A stretch of 64,000 bases of DNA, taken from assembly GCF_964355755.1 (NCBI RefSeq), contig NC_092671.1, positions 8,317,001 through 8,381,000 of the forward strand, given 5' to 3'. This document shows positions 1 to 13,875 of this stretch, one piece after another. Source of the DNA: Antedon mediterranea (Eukaryota > Echinodermata > Crinoidea > Comatulida > Antedonidae). Below the pieces are notes generated by a model, which was given only the letters and a program-made list of their open reading frames with translations, did no database searches and was not told the DNA's origin. Within the stretch, counting starts at the first letter, position 1, and each line of letters opens with the position of its first letter. The translations under genes were made by a program, and so were the position numbers.

Positions 1-245
1 TTGTCTGAGGGGAAGTGTGCATGATGACCAATATGTTTAAAGATGTACCTTTTTCAATACTTATACTAATTTAAACTCCTTTGAATGAGAAATAAGGTAG
101 TTCTTTAAGCTCAATTACCCAGTTTAATTATTAGTCCAGTGTACACATTACAAGAGGCTTGATGCAGCTATACACACACTTTACTTAACTTACATTTTTT
201 TGCTGAAAATTTTTTGCACTGAATAAAACTTGCAGAATGAACCTT

Positions 246-390
246 TAATGCTTGGTTCCCACAAGACGTAAACACAGCGCAAATGTGTTGACCAATGACA
301 AGCGACAGTTTGAATAATCCATCGCTTGTGATTGGGAAACTCACTTACGTTGTGTCCTTGTGTTGTGTCTCGAGTGGGAACCAAGCATTA
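246..390. mobile_element. MITE family A, complete copy (145 bp)
   Basis: The ends are perfect 17-bp inverted repeats, TAATGCTTGGTTCCCAC at 246-262 and its complement at 374-390. The interior holds the family hallmark GACCAATGACAAGCGAC and the complementary-type stretch TTGTGATTGG, so the whole element can fold back. There is no coding capacity. Related copies lie at 10695-11082, 46745-46893, 47010-47092 and 57375-57537. Short, TIR-bounded and multi-copy means a non-autonomous DNA transposon. The superfamily is not assigned. Confidence 0.75.
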
Positions 391-1404
391 GATTTGAATC
401 AAACAAAGTATTTTGATTATAATATTATACTGTACCTACTAATTCTAATCCAACATTAAGTACGCAATTTTATCAGCCTAAATGCATTTTAAAAATATCC
501 CAATCTAGTAAAGAAGTTGAGCAGGAAAAGGAAGTCATTGAGAATGGTCTCAACTAACTTGACATTTAAAATCCTAGTTTAGAGTTTGAAAACACCACGA
601 ATTGATTGTTAATTTGATGAAGTAAGACAATTTATAATCAATTTTACATCTTTAGTCAAAAGCAATTAGAAGTTTTTCACAACCTATGAATTTAAACGAT
701 ATTGAAATTATACATTTATTATGTATTTCTATGCTAAATAATAATAGTTTTATAGTTATATATATTATATACAGGGCATAGTATGGACTATGTTTCAGTC
801 CAAGGTGCCAGTAGATTTTAATCTCCTTTATATAATAATACAGCAGGCCCTTTATGTAGGCTAACTAAACAGATACATCTGGTCTAGCTAGGCCTAGTCT
901 AGATAGCTACAATGTCAGTATAGGTAACTTATAGTAGCCCTAGTGGTCTAAGATACCGGATTGTGGATAGTCTTGATTGAATTTACTTTAAATTATTAAT
1001 TATTCCAAATTCTCATAAAAATATACACATACCCTGTAGATAAGCCATTATTGGCTATGGTAACAAATACAAGACATCAATAACAGAGAGAAAAATAGCA
1101 TAACCCTTTAAACTATGAAAACGTTTAAAGACAACATCAGAAAAATCCTAGGCCAAATCATACCCTTACGTGGCCACATTTAGGGTTACCGTAACGACAT
1201 TTGCACGGCGAGTTTAATCAGATAAACTGAGAGATTACAGGCCTGGAGCAGAAAAGACCAGTTTTGCAAAAGAAATTACATAGTAAGCTATAACGAAATA
1301 TATAGATAGTAGATATAAAATTTAAAAGTGGAAATAGTTATGCCTTAGTTTATGAGATGTGATGTAATGTGTTATTTTATACGATTTTTTATCACCGATT
1401 TTAC
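391..1404. other. Intergenic, no gene seen
   Basis: AT-rich sequence with no convincing exon. The stretch 850-960 is dense in AGGCCTA and CTAG words (TAGGCCTA at 889-896). No tRNA-like or long tandem repeat is seen. Confidence 0.5.
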
Positions 1405-1422
1405 CTGAATGGGCGCATCCAT
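1405..1422 (-). CDS. Candidate short first coding exon (MDAPIQ), minus strand
   Basis: Read on the minus strand, an ATG with a good start context (A at -3, G at +4) opens six codons, M-D-A-P-I-Q, followed at once by a CAG/GTAAAA splice donor. The sequence just upstream on that strand (1423-1490) is locally richer in CpG than its surroundings. If real, this is the first coding exon of a minus-strand gene whose other exons lie left of this window. The exon is so short that chance is a serious alternative. Confidence 0.22.
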
Positions 1423-1589
1423 GTTGGTTCTTGCTACGTGGAGTTGTTATTGTGCCGTTAGAGGGCGTCTTCCAAATATGAGCCTTGGGAAGAAAAACAA
1501 GAGAACATTTTCAAAAGCAAACATTAGTTCATGACATTAATATAATTTGTTTTTATCAGTTATAACTATTGTATAGTTATTATATTTTG

Positions 1590-1797
1590 CTACAAAATTA
1601 AAAAATAATATTCTACGCTCAAGTCGGGACTATCATCGGATGTCCTTCTTTCCCAGAACGTCAAGAGATTGGAACATCCAGCAGAATCAACTGTAAAGGC
1701 ACCAACTTTTAAATCATTTAAGGGGTTCTTTATGAAAACTAACTCACTCGCACCACATCCCACCAAAGTGCTATAGTCTTCAAGTCTGAAGTTTGCA
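1590..1797 (-). CDS. Candidate terminal coding exon, unknown protein, minus strand
   Basis: On the minus strand a strong acceptor (a TTC-repeat pyrimidine tract ending CCAATTTAG, plus-strand 1798-1824) opens a 68-codon reading frame to a TAG at 1590-1592. The acceptor leaves one base, so the preceding exon would have to end after two bases of a codon. The peptide has an ordinary soluble composition and includes VGCGASELVFIKNPLNDLKV and LTFWERRTSDDSPDLSVEYY. It is GC-richer and better balanced than the surrounding AT-rich DNA. I do not recognise the family. The preceding exon should lie at higher coordinates; none was identified. It may instead be a decayed gene or repeat fragment. Confidence 0.3.
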
Positions 1798-3354
1798 CTA
1801 AATTGGAAGAAGAAGAAGAAGAAAGTAATATTGAATATAAAAACCAATCCTGATGATAAGAACAGACTAACTCAGATATTAGTTCTAGCAGTGCTTACAG
1901 AGGTTAGGTTTGCTTGTCAATTTCTATCAATTTCTATCATTTTAATTTCTTTAAATGCCTTAGTTCGACCAAGAATGAATACATACATCATTTCTTCAGC
2001 AAAAATAGTTAAAATAAAGTTTATAAACAACAACAAACTAATTCAGAATTCCTGGGGCTACTACAATTTTTGTCAAATTAAAATGTATTCGTCGACATTT
2101 TAGATGGGATTTTAGTTAGGTCCATAAATGCTTATAAACTACTCAAATGTTTATTGCTATAATATTTTTAATTAATTTAATAATTTTACGACGGGAATAA
2201 ATAAATAACAAACGGGAAGGTAGTTGAAACTTATAGAGGATGTTTAGGCTGTCTTTCTAGCGACTAGGGACCACAACCACACATTTTACAGCGGATGTGT
2301 CAAGGCGTGAACCCCTCCGAATTGTACGTTTTAATGAGACGTGATTATATCGTTTACATTGCAAGCACTGTATTTTCCTGCATGGACTTCACCTCAACGG
2401 GGGTGTTCGACAAATAAAATATAACATATGTTTAGGCCAGATATTTGAGAGGAATTTCCATCATTGAGAAGGACAATTTGATGGTCAATTTGTCCGAAGC
2501 CGGTTGTTAGATAATAGGCCTAGTCGTAGAAAGGCTTCCTAACGGAAAATGACAATACAGTCATTAATAATAGACCTAATATAATATATAATATTACGGT
2601 GTTGGTTAATATCGGTAACAAAAACAACTTGAATAGACAGGGTGGGGATTGGGTTCGGCGGAGGTCGGTGTCGCAGACGAATTTAGTTCTTCTCCCCCTG
2701 TCTGTTAATGTTAGGCCTACGTGTTGTTAAGATTTTAAAACTGTTATTTTAGCACAGATTCGTCACAAAGGAACCGAAATCAATAACATAATATATGTCG
2801 ACGGTCGCGCGCTATTAAAATTAGACCCAATTAACCCTTTTTGTGACATCGGTACAAGTAAAAATATCCCGTAAGTACTGGAGATGAGAATTGTGTCTTT
2901 TTTGCATTAAATTTAAGCATTTGACCTAATTAATACGCCTATCATAACGTATAAACACTGATACTGTTAAAATCCTTTAAACACGCCAAAGTATGGGATA
3001 TGATGGAGAACGACGACATATTGGAAGTTGTGGTAGGCCTACATTAGTCAATATGCATACCACTGGCACCAAAACCATTCCGATGAGCAATAAGTAGGCT
3101 ACAGTCCGTAAGTAACTTAACATGTTGAATATAATTATTTTAGGGTAGTTTTTTGTGTGATCTAATTAATTTGTCATTCTTTAAATATTTTTTTTTAATC
3201 GAATGATTCTCGTTTTTAGAGAAAAATGTTAGGGTCTAACGTTTATGACTTAGAGTATTAAGTCAAACAAACAAAATAAAGAAATGTGCTAACCGTCACA
3301 CCCACCCATTTGTCGGTTTCTCTCCATCTTAGTATAGTAGTAGTATGGTACGGT

Positions 3355-3475
3355 AGTATTTATTTATTTATTTATTATTTGTTCATTCTTTAGACTGAAA
3401 TACACTTTCAATACAAATGTACTGATTTCCAAAGTGGTTCAGTAAACATATTTACAACAAAAATAAAATATAAAA
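3355..3475 (-). repeat. LINE-type 3' tail, (AAAT)n, minus strand
   Basis: Read on the minus strand the segment ends in AATAAATAAATAAATAAATA after a unique-looking stretch. A polyadenylation-like signal running into a short tandem tail is typical of 5'-truncated non-LTR retroposons. No protein homology is visible, so the element class is inferred only from the tail. Confidence 0.3.
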
Positions 3476-5729
3476 GAAAAACAAAAAGTATCCACCTAGT
3501 TTATTTATATTTTAAATGTGATAAAAAAAGTTCACTGTGACTGTAAATGGTGAGAACTAGCCTTAAAAATAGCCAAAATGTGTTTAGTACAGAATATAAT
3601 TTAGGATATATAAATTTGATAAAACTGGGTGAGAAAATAGAGTACTTAATCAGGACCCCCACGCCCATGACGTAAGTTTACACGTCACAAACTTTATAAT
3701 TGCCGTTAAGGCCACGCCTAACTGAAGATACAGTCCATCTGTGCCAGAGAGAAAGATTAGAGTTTAACAATAACTTACCGACGTTTATTTAATTTGATTT
3801 AAACTTTAAAACTTCAATAGTCGAATAATGAAGGCAAAATAAGGAATTTAGGAAAAGATGGTATGGGCTCAGCGAAAGTGTGAAAACTTGATCGAATTAA
3901 TTAAGACAAATCAAAGAGCTTAGGAAATTGCGGATTGTCCGTCTAGTCGTCGTTGAGCGATAAGGTCTTTCATAAAAGCGGTAACATTTTAAATAGTGAT
4001 AGATTGTAACATTTTGGGCGGGAAAATAGGTCTTGACCGACATCATTGACCTAGATCGATAACAAGACAGACATCGAAACCAAAACACTTTTTACCAAAG
4101 CTTAAATAATAAGGCTATGTGTGACGTAATTTTGAAGAAATAGAGTAAGGGTGGGAACTGAAAGAAAGAAAAAGAAAGAAAAGAAAACCAATCACCCATG
4201 ATCATGGATTCTTTCCTGGTCACATCGATTGACTTGCCCTGTTATGTAAATTAACATTCTCCTTTTTTATAGGAAATAATGTCAATTTTATACACAACAT
4301 TATTGAATAGAAGTGCAATAGAACACGTCCTTTAGGAAACCCCCATTCAGATATTCAGAGGAGGACACTTCTATTAAGAAGGCGAATGATCAATTGTTTT
4401 AACATTATGACTAAATACGGTACCCCTATTTACGTAATATTAATAATATGATTTAAATGATGAAAACAATTAATTATTATTACAGTAAAAATAATGAAAC
4501 GGAGACAGTAAAAATCACAATATGTCACATTTCAACCAAGGTTGTTAGATCGCCTTGTTTCAACACATAAGAAAATAATTATGTAAATCCATAGATGTGA
4601 AACGAATTCTAAGAACAAGATCAAAATAGTCTAATTATGGAAAAGAATTTTACCAGTAAAGAAAAAAAATAATATGTAAATGTTAATATACGCTAATAAA
4701 GATATTAACCTCATGTCACGAACATGCGAAAACACTTCCGTTAAACATTGATTATTTACGTACACCAGATTAAGTCCATGTTAATTATGAGAATGTTTAC
4801 TGTTCTGACCAATAGGAAATAAACCCACCACTTTGATTGGAAACAGCTCCGAACACAAGTCACAAATCCTTTGGGTAAATTAGTTTTTTTCGTCAAGTTT
4901 CACAATCAAAGTTAGGCTAATTCAAAAAGGATATTAGCAGCATTATTTAAGAGTAAAATAGACGCTAGGAATCATAGCATTAATATATATCACGAAATAT
5001 GGTTTAAAATGAAACGGGGAAGACACATATATCACGATAAATGCAAATTCACAACCGAATATGTTGCATAGTGCGTTTTCACCTGTAAAATAAAAAATGG
5101 AGATTGGTAAATATTTTTACTTACAGAGAGCTATTTTTGGATACTTGAGCAAACGTATTAATAGTTCCATCTCGAAATAAATATATATTTGACAATGTTT
5201 GGAAAGTAGTTTTTACTTAATATTAGTAAAATGATAAATATTTTGGCGTTTCATACGTATTAGACAAAAATCGAAACGTCGACGAGTGGACTAAAATAAA
5301 AAAGACAATAAATACAGACTTGGGGCTAGTCTACACCATCATCTGCAAATTACATGATTGATTAAATGAATTTAAGTCCACCTTAGAAATGAAAATTAAG
5401 ATGATTAAATACATTGATTTTTTTTTGTTCATGTTCGCTTGATATTGTCAACATAATCTGGCTTTAAACGTTTTATTCCAAGTGAGCTGCGAACTGTTCC
5501 CAACACCTTGTCATTTGTTCCTCCTTGTCAGCTAACTTTAAAAATACATCAAACCTTATAAATGTATTGAAAATTGTCTTAAATTACATATCGTTATCAA
5601 TTATGATGACGATAATCTGTGCCTAAAATCTTATTAATGCCAAGACAAACAAAAAGTAATTCCTGGCTTGTATAATTCAAATTATAATTTAGGTTACTGG
5701 TACATCCTTTGTAAAATAACATAGTTCGT

Positions 5730-5930
5730 AACATTTAGCCAATCAGAATCATTATCAGAAATACTGCGTTGTGATTCGTTATAATGACGCGCGTTAATGC
5801 TAGGTAACGTAATACCGCTCCGCACGGATTGGCACATCAACAACCAATTACAATCGAATACGTTTTAGCTCTCTATCATTGGTTGTACCATGGAGAAATT
5901 ACTTTCTAACTTATTTCTCCGTGGTTGTGT
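5730..5930. promoter_or_regulatory. CCAAT-box cluster with hairpin, possible promoter
   Basis: CCAAT boxes or their complement occur at about 5738 (GCCAATCAG), 5828 (GATTGGCAC), 5844 (ACCAATTAC) and 5877 (CATTGGTTG), with several CpGs between (GACGCGCGTT, CCGCTCCGCACGG). Downstream is an imperfect hairpin whose arms read ACCATGGAGAAAT and ATTTCTCCGTGGT. Spaced CCAAT boxes are typical of NF-Y promoters, but no adjoining exon was found on either strand. Confidence 0.25.
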
Positions 5931-6923
5931 TATTACCTATTCATATAAAAATCATATTCTATATGGTAAATGAATATACGTTAATAAAAGAAAGATGTAG
6001 GTAGCCTAAATAAATCATTTTATCATTTTTCTAAGCTCTGTTTGATTCTTATTTTTAGGATTTTTGTTAACTTCGCCAAAGGTAAAGAATTACATTGGAA
6101 ATCTATGATTGGCAGTTTGGATTAGTCTTTACATATTTTTTGACAAATTGCACATAATGGTTTTAAAATTGACAATTTGATTTCGTGACTTGAAAAATGA
6201 TCAACGGTATACAATACAACCCTTGACCATAATATGACATACACTGAGTCACCATTTTCTTAGCCCAGCTTTGAGACCTTGCATGTATCACTGGGATAAA
6301 CAGGGTCAGACTGGGCTAATTATTAATCATATTTCTGCCCGACCATATTCCATGATTTCCGTCTAACTCAGTTGTTTGTCCATGAGTCTAAAACCCATGT
6401 AGGCATTACAATTCCATCGGCACCTCGATCATTAACACGTCATACAGAACTTATGGAACACAAATTGAGATAGATCTTTTTTAGGAAATTAGGAGCGTAA
6501 TTGCGTCGAGTGAAGCTATGTGTATCCTTAAAATGCTCTTTCCACAAACACATTTCTTTTCTCCTGAGTGCACAATGAGATAAACAATAGAGATTATGCA
6601 ATGAGATATTTCGAATGCTCATTAAAAAAAAATATCAATAGTTCCGTCTTTTTCTGTTGATTCCTTCATTTAACAATTAGACGGAAACTACCAGAAAAGT
6701 AACAAGCAGTTGATTTCGTAACACCGTACCCAGGTCTCAATGTGGATAAAAAAAAAGCAAACAGTGATTGCATTAGTATAACATGTAATAGGCCTAACGT
6801 ACGTAAGCAAAGTATTTAAATTTGGTGTAGTTACCGTATGTTATCTATAAAAAAAAAAGTACAGTATCTACAATATCTATCTATAATACCAGATATATTA
6901 TCTAAATTTCGTTAATTTATACA

Positions 6924-7015
6924 ATGAAACCTCCTAATTTGATAGGTTACACGAACGGATACAATGAATCGGCACAATATTATTATCAACCGCCAGGGCT
7001 CGATTGTATTCTAAG
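6924..7015 (+). CDS. Candidate first coding exon, unknown protein
   Basis: An ATG with A at -3 opens 30 codons plus two bases up to an AAG/GTGTAA donor (GT at 7016-7017). The peptide MKPPNLIGYTNGYNESAQYY continues with YQPPGLDCIL; its Tyr/Asn/Pro-rich composition resembles disordered N-termini of regulatory proteins. Without splicing the frame closes at 7109 after 61 codons. I do not recognise the family, and no following exon was found. Confidence 0.25.
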
Positions 7016-10000
7016 GTGTAAATTCGAGACCATTGCCAAAAAACATCTCAATTTAGTCAAACTAATTCGAATTAATATGAACAGCAGAGGTGTTAATTAT
7101 CCAAGGTAATGAAGTTAATCAATGCTCTGATTAGGGGAGGAACCGTTGAACAACTGACTAACCAATATTGTAGGCAAAACGCCTGGGAATAATATCGGAT
7201 GTTTGTGATGTCGGGCCTGTTGGACATGGTTAATGGTCCTGTTGACTGAATAACCTTGACTTTTAATTTTGCTTTGTCTAGGCCTTAAATATTTTTATAT
7301 TATATCTTCCTCAATTTGAAGAATGAAACTCATGAGTTTTGAGTGGCTAGGAAATGGTACCTTACGGTACTGTAACTCTCCAAGTTTTATGACGTCATGG
7401 TTTGTTTGTTGTCACTTTAGTAACTCCTCAACCTTAAATCATTCTACCAACTAGGCCTATGTATTGTTTAAATGGAGCATTATAAAACTCTATCAAATAA
7501 AATGATAGAACTTCCAATTCAAACATTATCTATTATTTTTGTTTTATCGGTCGTCATTCAAAAGTATACATTGCATCAATTTGTATTCTATTTTTAAAAT
7601 TTTAAATGAAAATGATTATGAGTAATTTTCGATAACAATACATAAGTCTATGCCTACACAAATACAATAATGAATGAATAAGTTTCCAGAGACATACTGT
7701 CATAATGAAAACTCAAATATATTGATCATTACCACTTAAATAATAGTGATTTTCAATAATTAATAGTAAGCTATACCTTACTCTGATTTTTATCATTTGT
7801 CATATGCAATAAATGTCATGAAAAATGTCACGTCAAAAACTGTTGGTTTGCCGCCGTTTTCACACGACGATTTAATTACGAACCCACAATAGAATAATGA
7901 AGTGGTCAAGGATCTTTATTCTACTTTCCTTATTAAATTTTGAACAAAATAGACGTTTATCTACTTTTGATGGGTGTTCGGGTCAAATCTCCCCCTTATC
8001 GGAAAGCAGTGTATTCACCTGTCTCTGGATGTCTCTTTATATAAGACGCATCCTTCTTTACAAGTTAAACATAATTTTAAATAAAAATATATGCATTAAA
8101 CGATTTCAGTTTCTTTATTATTATATAGGCCATAATGTTTTCAAATTATACCATTTGAACTTAGGTCAATCAATCTATCGAGATATATCAAAGATTAAAC
8201 TTATGATCGTGTGAAATGTAGTCCGGTGGTGAGATATTTTGCTTTCAAGACAACTAAGTTAGGTACTATATCATCGGCATAGCTTAACAGGTCTAACCAT
8301 GGATGCATAAGTGTACACCTCTAATCGAAGCTCGTGAAGCTACCCGGAATAATATGCCTACTAACAGTCAAATCAAGATATTCTAAAACAAAGACTGTGT
8401 AACCCTTAATATAAAACTGTTTTCATTCTTCCTCAAATCTGTAATTATACAATCGAATTAAAAGTAACATTTACCATGATCGGAAACAGAGCTGTGAGAG
8501 ATACGTGCGACAACGTATCCACAAGCTCTGTCCCCAATCATCACTGACAACAAGTTGGGCATTTCCTATTTAAAGCGTTCAATTCAACTTTGTTTAAAAT
8601 CTAATATAGTTATAACGAAATAAGTATTATTTACAATATTGCCTGCTTCTAAGTCGAGGAAATAAATACGTGTAAATAGGAATATTAATAATAAATGACA
8701 TGAAGTTGCTTCCTGCGAATCAATCTCTTAACTTAAAGATACGGCACTGCATTGCGTTTGGCATGAGTCAGACAACCGCGGTGGGACACAAAATACGCGG
8801 CGTTCAAAGGTTGATACTAATAGTATGCACTTAGTACGGGCGCGTAAATTTGGTGTCTCAGAATTAAACAAAACAGAGAAACGTTGATGAAACATAACAG
8901 TATAACGCTCGTGTTCAAAAGTTGTTAATAATAATCAATATATTTACGCGCGCGTAAACTTAGTGTCCCTCACAGGGGAACACTCGTATAAAAAACCTGA
9001 TAAAAGTACTCAGTAAGGAAAATGACAGATCACCGTGGCAGGTTACTTCCTATACACTCTCAGGGAGCTTTCCCCAGGGTATCACATTTTTAAATACGGG
9101 AACTCAATAATCATCTTGGTGTTCAATGATAAATATTTATATGTATATGTATATATATAACTAAAACAAAAATTATTTGGACGTATTTCAAGTTGTGTAT
9201 TACATCCACCTAAACCAATATTCATTTCAAACTCGAAATCAATCAATCTTACGCAATTTGTATTTTGAATCTTTCACCAACAAAAATATGATACATTACA
9301 TTATCGGAAATTATTTATGCTTATCGCATTTCAATACTGGTAATCGAATGGAAACATAAATTGAAGTAGCTGTAAAGAAAAGGGGAAACGTACATCAACG
9401 AAGCGAATTAAGTGTAAAAAGAAAATTCGTTTGATATACCACTACATTGATGTATAAGTATATTATTGCTGAGAAACTTCCTTCACTTATGAAGACCTTT
9501 AGTCCACAACCAAGATTGTAAAGGTCGAGAAAACTTGTTCCATAACACCCAAAAAAACTGGTTAAGCTCGATTATTCGGTTCAAACACGTTGCACGTTTA
9601 TTGCGTGTTGCTGTAGGGTATCACATGAATAATGTTAATGAAATTTCAACCAGATAATTTAATACTGGTAGGCCTCTATTGAATATATAATTCTTAAACA
9701 TTAGCTTAGCTTTTGGACTACATACTGCAGTTTCAAATTAGATAGTTTGATCAATATCATCATAAGCTGTTTTAAATTATATATTTTAAAAAAACTTCTT
9801 GTATATGGAAAGGATATAGATGAAAATCATTATACAGAGCCAAACCCAAAGCAAATAAAGTGGCCACAAAGGTAGTAGGCCTAGGCCCAGAGAGGTTACT
9901 CCTGTGCACTCGGCTCTGTGCCTATATCTCGACAACGAAAGCGCTAAGTCACGCTGGGTTTCTTCGAACGTGTGTCATACACTATCACACGTTTGAATGA

Positions 10001-10694
10001 AATTGATTATAATCAAAACCCGATGTTTTTAAATCTATTCATACATTAATGCCAGGCATGTAGAATCAATGTTCTAATAAAAATATACATTTTCTAACAA
10101 AACCAATTTGTTGCCAAATTGACTGACGGAGTGTAAAGTATATGCGCGTACTGGAGAAGGGGAAGCTGTGGTAACGACACGGGAATTAGTCTTTCTCAGA
10201 TTTGTGTAACAATTTGTTTTGGTTATTTTTATTGGCCTACTTAAAGGCGTTTATAAGATTATATTAATGGTTTTGACTCTTACAGATGTTTACATAGAAA
10301 TTACTAATTTGCATCGAAGCGTTGATTACCGGCGTATACTGGTTGACGGGAAGACGTCGCTAGCGATCAGTTGTGCTAACCGCACAAAGTATCAGCGTTT
10401 AACATCTCACGATTTTCACTTATTAGCCTATATATTGTAATAAGATAACACATGTTAATTACAATTGACAAGTATATTTAAACGAAATTACCTCGGTTAG
10501 TATAATACAGATACCATATTCAATGTTTATTCAGCCAGTCATTAATAACACAGATACAAGTTGTCTGCATGTACTGCATTTTTCTTTTATCTTGTTTTGA
10601 AGCAACCAGACAGTAACATAGGCTAATTTGATGACAGTGAAATTACAGATGCGCAATTCAAACTAACCGACCTAGATAAAACATTTAACGTTCA
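7016..10694. other. Intergenic, no gene seen
   Basis: AT-rich, without convincing exons. A motif is loosely duplicated at about 8836-8868 and 8943-8968 (CGCGTAAA followed by TAGTGTC or TGGTGTC), both in locally CpG-richer sequence. TAGGCCTA words recur. Confidence 0.45.
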
Positions 10695-11082
10695 AGCTTA
10701 AAGCTTGGTCACACTAGAACGTAACGCAAGAACGTAAACGCAACGCAAGCCTGTTAACCAATGACAAGCGACATTTCGAATAATCCGTCGCTTGTGATTG
10801 GTCAACGTCCTTGCGTTGCATCCCAAAGGACGTAACGCAACGTAAGTGATTTGACCAATCACAAGCGATGGATTATTCGAACAGTGGCTTGACATTGGTC
10901 AACCCGCTTGCGTTGCGCGTACGTCCTTGCGTTTCGTCTGTAGTGGGAACCACGCTTAAGCTTAAGCGACGTTAACGCAACTAGTAACCTAATTTGACCA
11001 ATCACGGCACGATGGATCATCCGAAGTGTCTCTTGTGAAGTCAACAAGCATTGCGCGTACGCAAGTCAGAACCAAACTTAAA
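10695..11082. mobile_element. MITE family A, nested cluster
   Basis: Three partial family-A units lie end to end, alternately inverted. The left end AAGCTTGGTCACACTAGAAC is followed by GACCAAT/ATTGGTC blocks near 10758, 10853 and 10893, an internal end GTGGGAACCACGC at about 10943-10955, then a diverged third unit to about 11082. The layout looks like insertion of one copy into another followed by decay. Confidence 0.6.
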
Positions 11083-12447
11083 CCGATTATATTTATGTAT
11101 TGTGATAGATTAACCCTTCTTTTTGTCATCGACAATTTTTATTTTCCGTCTAGTATTTCACCCAAAAAAAAAAACCTGATATCGATCTAAGGTTAGGCCT
11201 ACTACCTTTTTTCATACAGCATGCACCGTCATATCAGCGCTTTAAACACCAAACGTATACTTATAGGCCTGGCTCGTACAAATTGGAATAAATTACGCAG
11301 CCACACTCATCTCAAACAGTATTTTCCTAATGTATACGCTTAAGGCCAATAAAATACAATACATTTAGGGCCATCATCGTTTTCAGACAAAAAAAATCGC
11401 TAAGGGAGAAACGAATGAGGGCAGGCATCCCAGTGGATCGGAAAGCTTTCCAATATTAGGCCCCGAAGGAACTCAAGCACGGTGCTTGAATTGCTAAAAT
11501 ACACCTGCTCAACTATGAAAATTAACCTGCATACCTGTATTAATATTACGTGCCCCAGTTTCTTGCCAGACACATAAGTTTGCACGCGATGAGGCGGAGT
11601 GACGCGAGGTTTCCCGTCGATCTGCCAGGTCTAACTTGATGGGGCTTAAGCTTACGACCAGTAACCATGTGAACTAAAACAGTTTTGATAAAGTCAATTA
11701 TAGTGTATTATCAAAGATCTCAGATATTATAGTTCTATACCACAATATTTTCAAAAGCAATTTCTTTCTTCAGAATTTAACAGAAAAGGTTTTTAGTGAG
11801 AGATCGTAGAACATAATTTTGATTGATGCCAAGACGTTATAATCATGTTTGTGATTAAACTTAAGCCTATCTCAGATGGATTTGGTTTTAATTAACAATA
11901 CTTGCTTCTACTAGTCACTTTATTGTCACGTATAGATATAAATACGATGAATATGCCTACGTTTGTTTTGGTATAGGAGGATGAATCCAGGGCTTAAATA
12001 ATCAATACACGTGAAGTTTTAAACTTTAATTACAGGGCAAAGGAAATATTCATAATCCTAGAACTATTCATACCACTATACTATATTCTACTATGTAATA
12101 TTCGGTCAGAGTTTATTATCGGGTTAGGCATGTGTACATTGTAGCATAGAATACCCCCATTTCATTTCTCGTACACACACTTACCAACCGCAAAGACTTT
12201 AAAACGTACATAAAAAATTGGCTACATAAACTTCAATAAATAAAGGTAAGTGAATACCGGGTATTACCGTTAAATACTTTCGAATTCAAAGATAGGAAAA
12301 GTTGTTACTTATGCCACTATTACAGAGGGGTAAGTAGTGGTCCTCATGTCAAGTAGGGTAGGCCTAATCTGAATTAATTTAGATATTGATGCTTTGGAAT
12401 AGTTCTTCAGTGAGGGCTCGTCTCGTTTTTATACAATTTATAACCGT
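11083..12447. other. Intergenic; one CpG-rich patch
   Basis: No gene is supported. A short CpG-rich patch at 11584-11625 (GCGATGAGGCGGAGTGACGCG) stands out. On the minus strand just downstream a CAG/GTATGC donor is possible near 11535, which could mark a non-coding first exon, but nothing else supports it. Confidence 0.4.
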
Positions 12448-12858
12448 GGGTCTAAATCTTACTAATTATTACTTATTTAACCTTTTAATCTAAGAAAATT
12501 GAAAATATTAAATAATAATATATTCGAAATACTAAAGTTTATTACAAATAAAGAACATTTTTTACTGGTACTCTCGCGTTAGTGTGCTGCATTTATTGTA
12601 TTTCGTACGGTATCATCTTTTAGGATAATCCCAGAACCATCGCATCATTTAAGGGTCTAAATCTTACTAATTAGGCCCTATTATTTATTTAACCTTTTAT
12701 TCAAAGAAAATGTAAAAAATTAAATGTTCAAGTTCTATTCGAAATAATATAGTTTATGGACAAACAACGAACAGTGTTTTACTGTTACGTGACACTGTTA
12801 GTGTGCACATTTATTATAATATAGTATGGCATCTTATCCCAGAACCATCGCATCATTC
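12448..12858. repeat. Local tandem duplication, about 200 bp x 2
   Basis: Both units start with GGGTCTAAATCTTACTAATT (about 12448 and 12653) and end with CCCAGAACCATCGCATCATT (about 12630 and 12838). The body between shows moderate divergence and small indels. Neither copy has coding capacity. Confidence 0.7.
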
Positions 12859-13875
12859 AGAATCAGCGACAAAAAGATTTTTGTGTGTGTAAATAAGACA
12901 AGATAAACGATGAAATGTAGGTTATCTGAAACTTAAAATCCTGCTATTCAGCAACCGCAATTTAAAACATTTCCCAGACGAACAAGATGTACAAATAAAT
13001 TACCTGATTTAATGCAACTTCATTAAAATAACATAAACAACAAGCATGTTCCAAATTATATTCCTTGCTTATGTTACTGAATCAAGTATCAGGACTTTCA
13101 ATCTATCCTAGCCTATTAAAATGCATGCCATGTGGAGACGAAACAGGGGCGTTGGACCGGGTTTTTGGCCTATATCGCACCACCCTCAATCAAAGCCGCC
13201 GATCGTGTTAATGTCAGTGAGGATGTAGGGCGCTGAATATGAAGGAAATACCCCTTATCGCAGGTGCCTACGATGATAGAAACTTAACATCCATATGATT
13301 GGATTGTAAGTACGCAAGATGCTGTTGATTTATATTTAACCAACTACCTAAGTACATCACATTAAAATCGAATAAAATGCTTAAGTGTTACACAGGTTTT
13401 AATCGTCGTGTCTCATTACGGTGACACGTGACAGATAGACTCCATCCCCGTACCTGAGATTTCCCAATGACATGAATTTCAATGTTCGATTAAGCGTGTA
13501 ATAACCAATTCCGGAATATTCCTTAACTTGTCTTTAACAAATGGAAATCAATGTGTTTTTTTAATTGAACAAGATGTATTGACAATAGTACTGTAAATGA
13601 ATCATACATTATAGATCTGAATTGTAGGTCGGTTGTATACGACTAACGGTGATGTTGTAGGTCGGAATACTTTCTGTAGCTTTTACGTTATACTGTCACA
13701 GCTAAAGGTACATGACAATTATCTTTACTATGATTACATAATAATTTACTAAAATTGTTAGGCAGAACATGCAGTGTTGTACTTAGTATTTTTTTTATTA
13801 TTAACATAAACATTTCCTTATGATTTTACAAAACAATTTTCATAGCACATTTTATATGAAACAAATTGAACACAG

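Larger units (their letters stand above)
1825..6923. other. Intergenic, no clear gene
   Basis: No open frame with convincing coding character. The stretch holds scattered TAGGCCTA words (2515-2522, near 2714 and 3033), a retroposon-like tail at 3355-3475, and a CCAAT-rich patch at 5730-5930, listed separately. The rest is low-complexity AT-rich sequence. Confidence 0.5.

Noticed and set aside
190-384. 64-codon minus frame at the window start
   Set aside because: Lies within the family-A MITE at 246-390.
7897-8214. 105-codon frame beginning MKWSRIFILLSLLNF, signal-peptide-like
   Set aside because: The start looks secretory but the rest is Ile/Leu/Lys/Asn-rich as expected from AT-rich DNA; no promoter, no splice support, no family.
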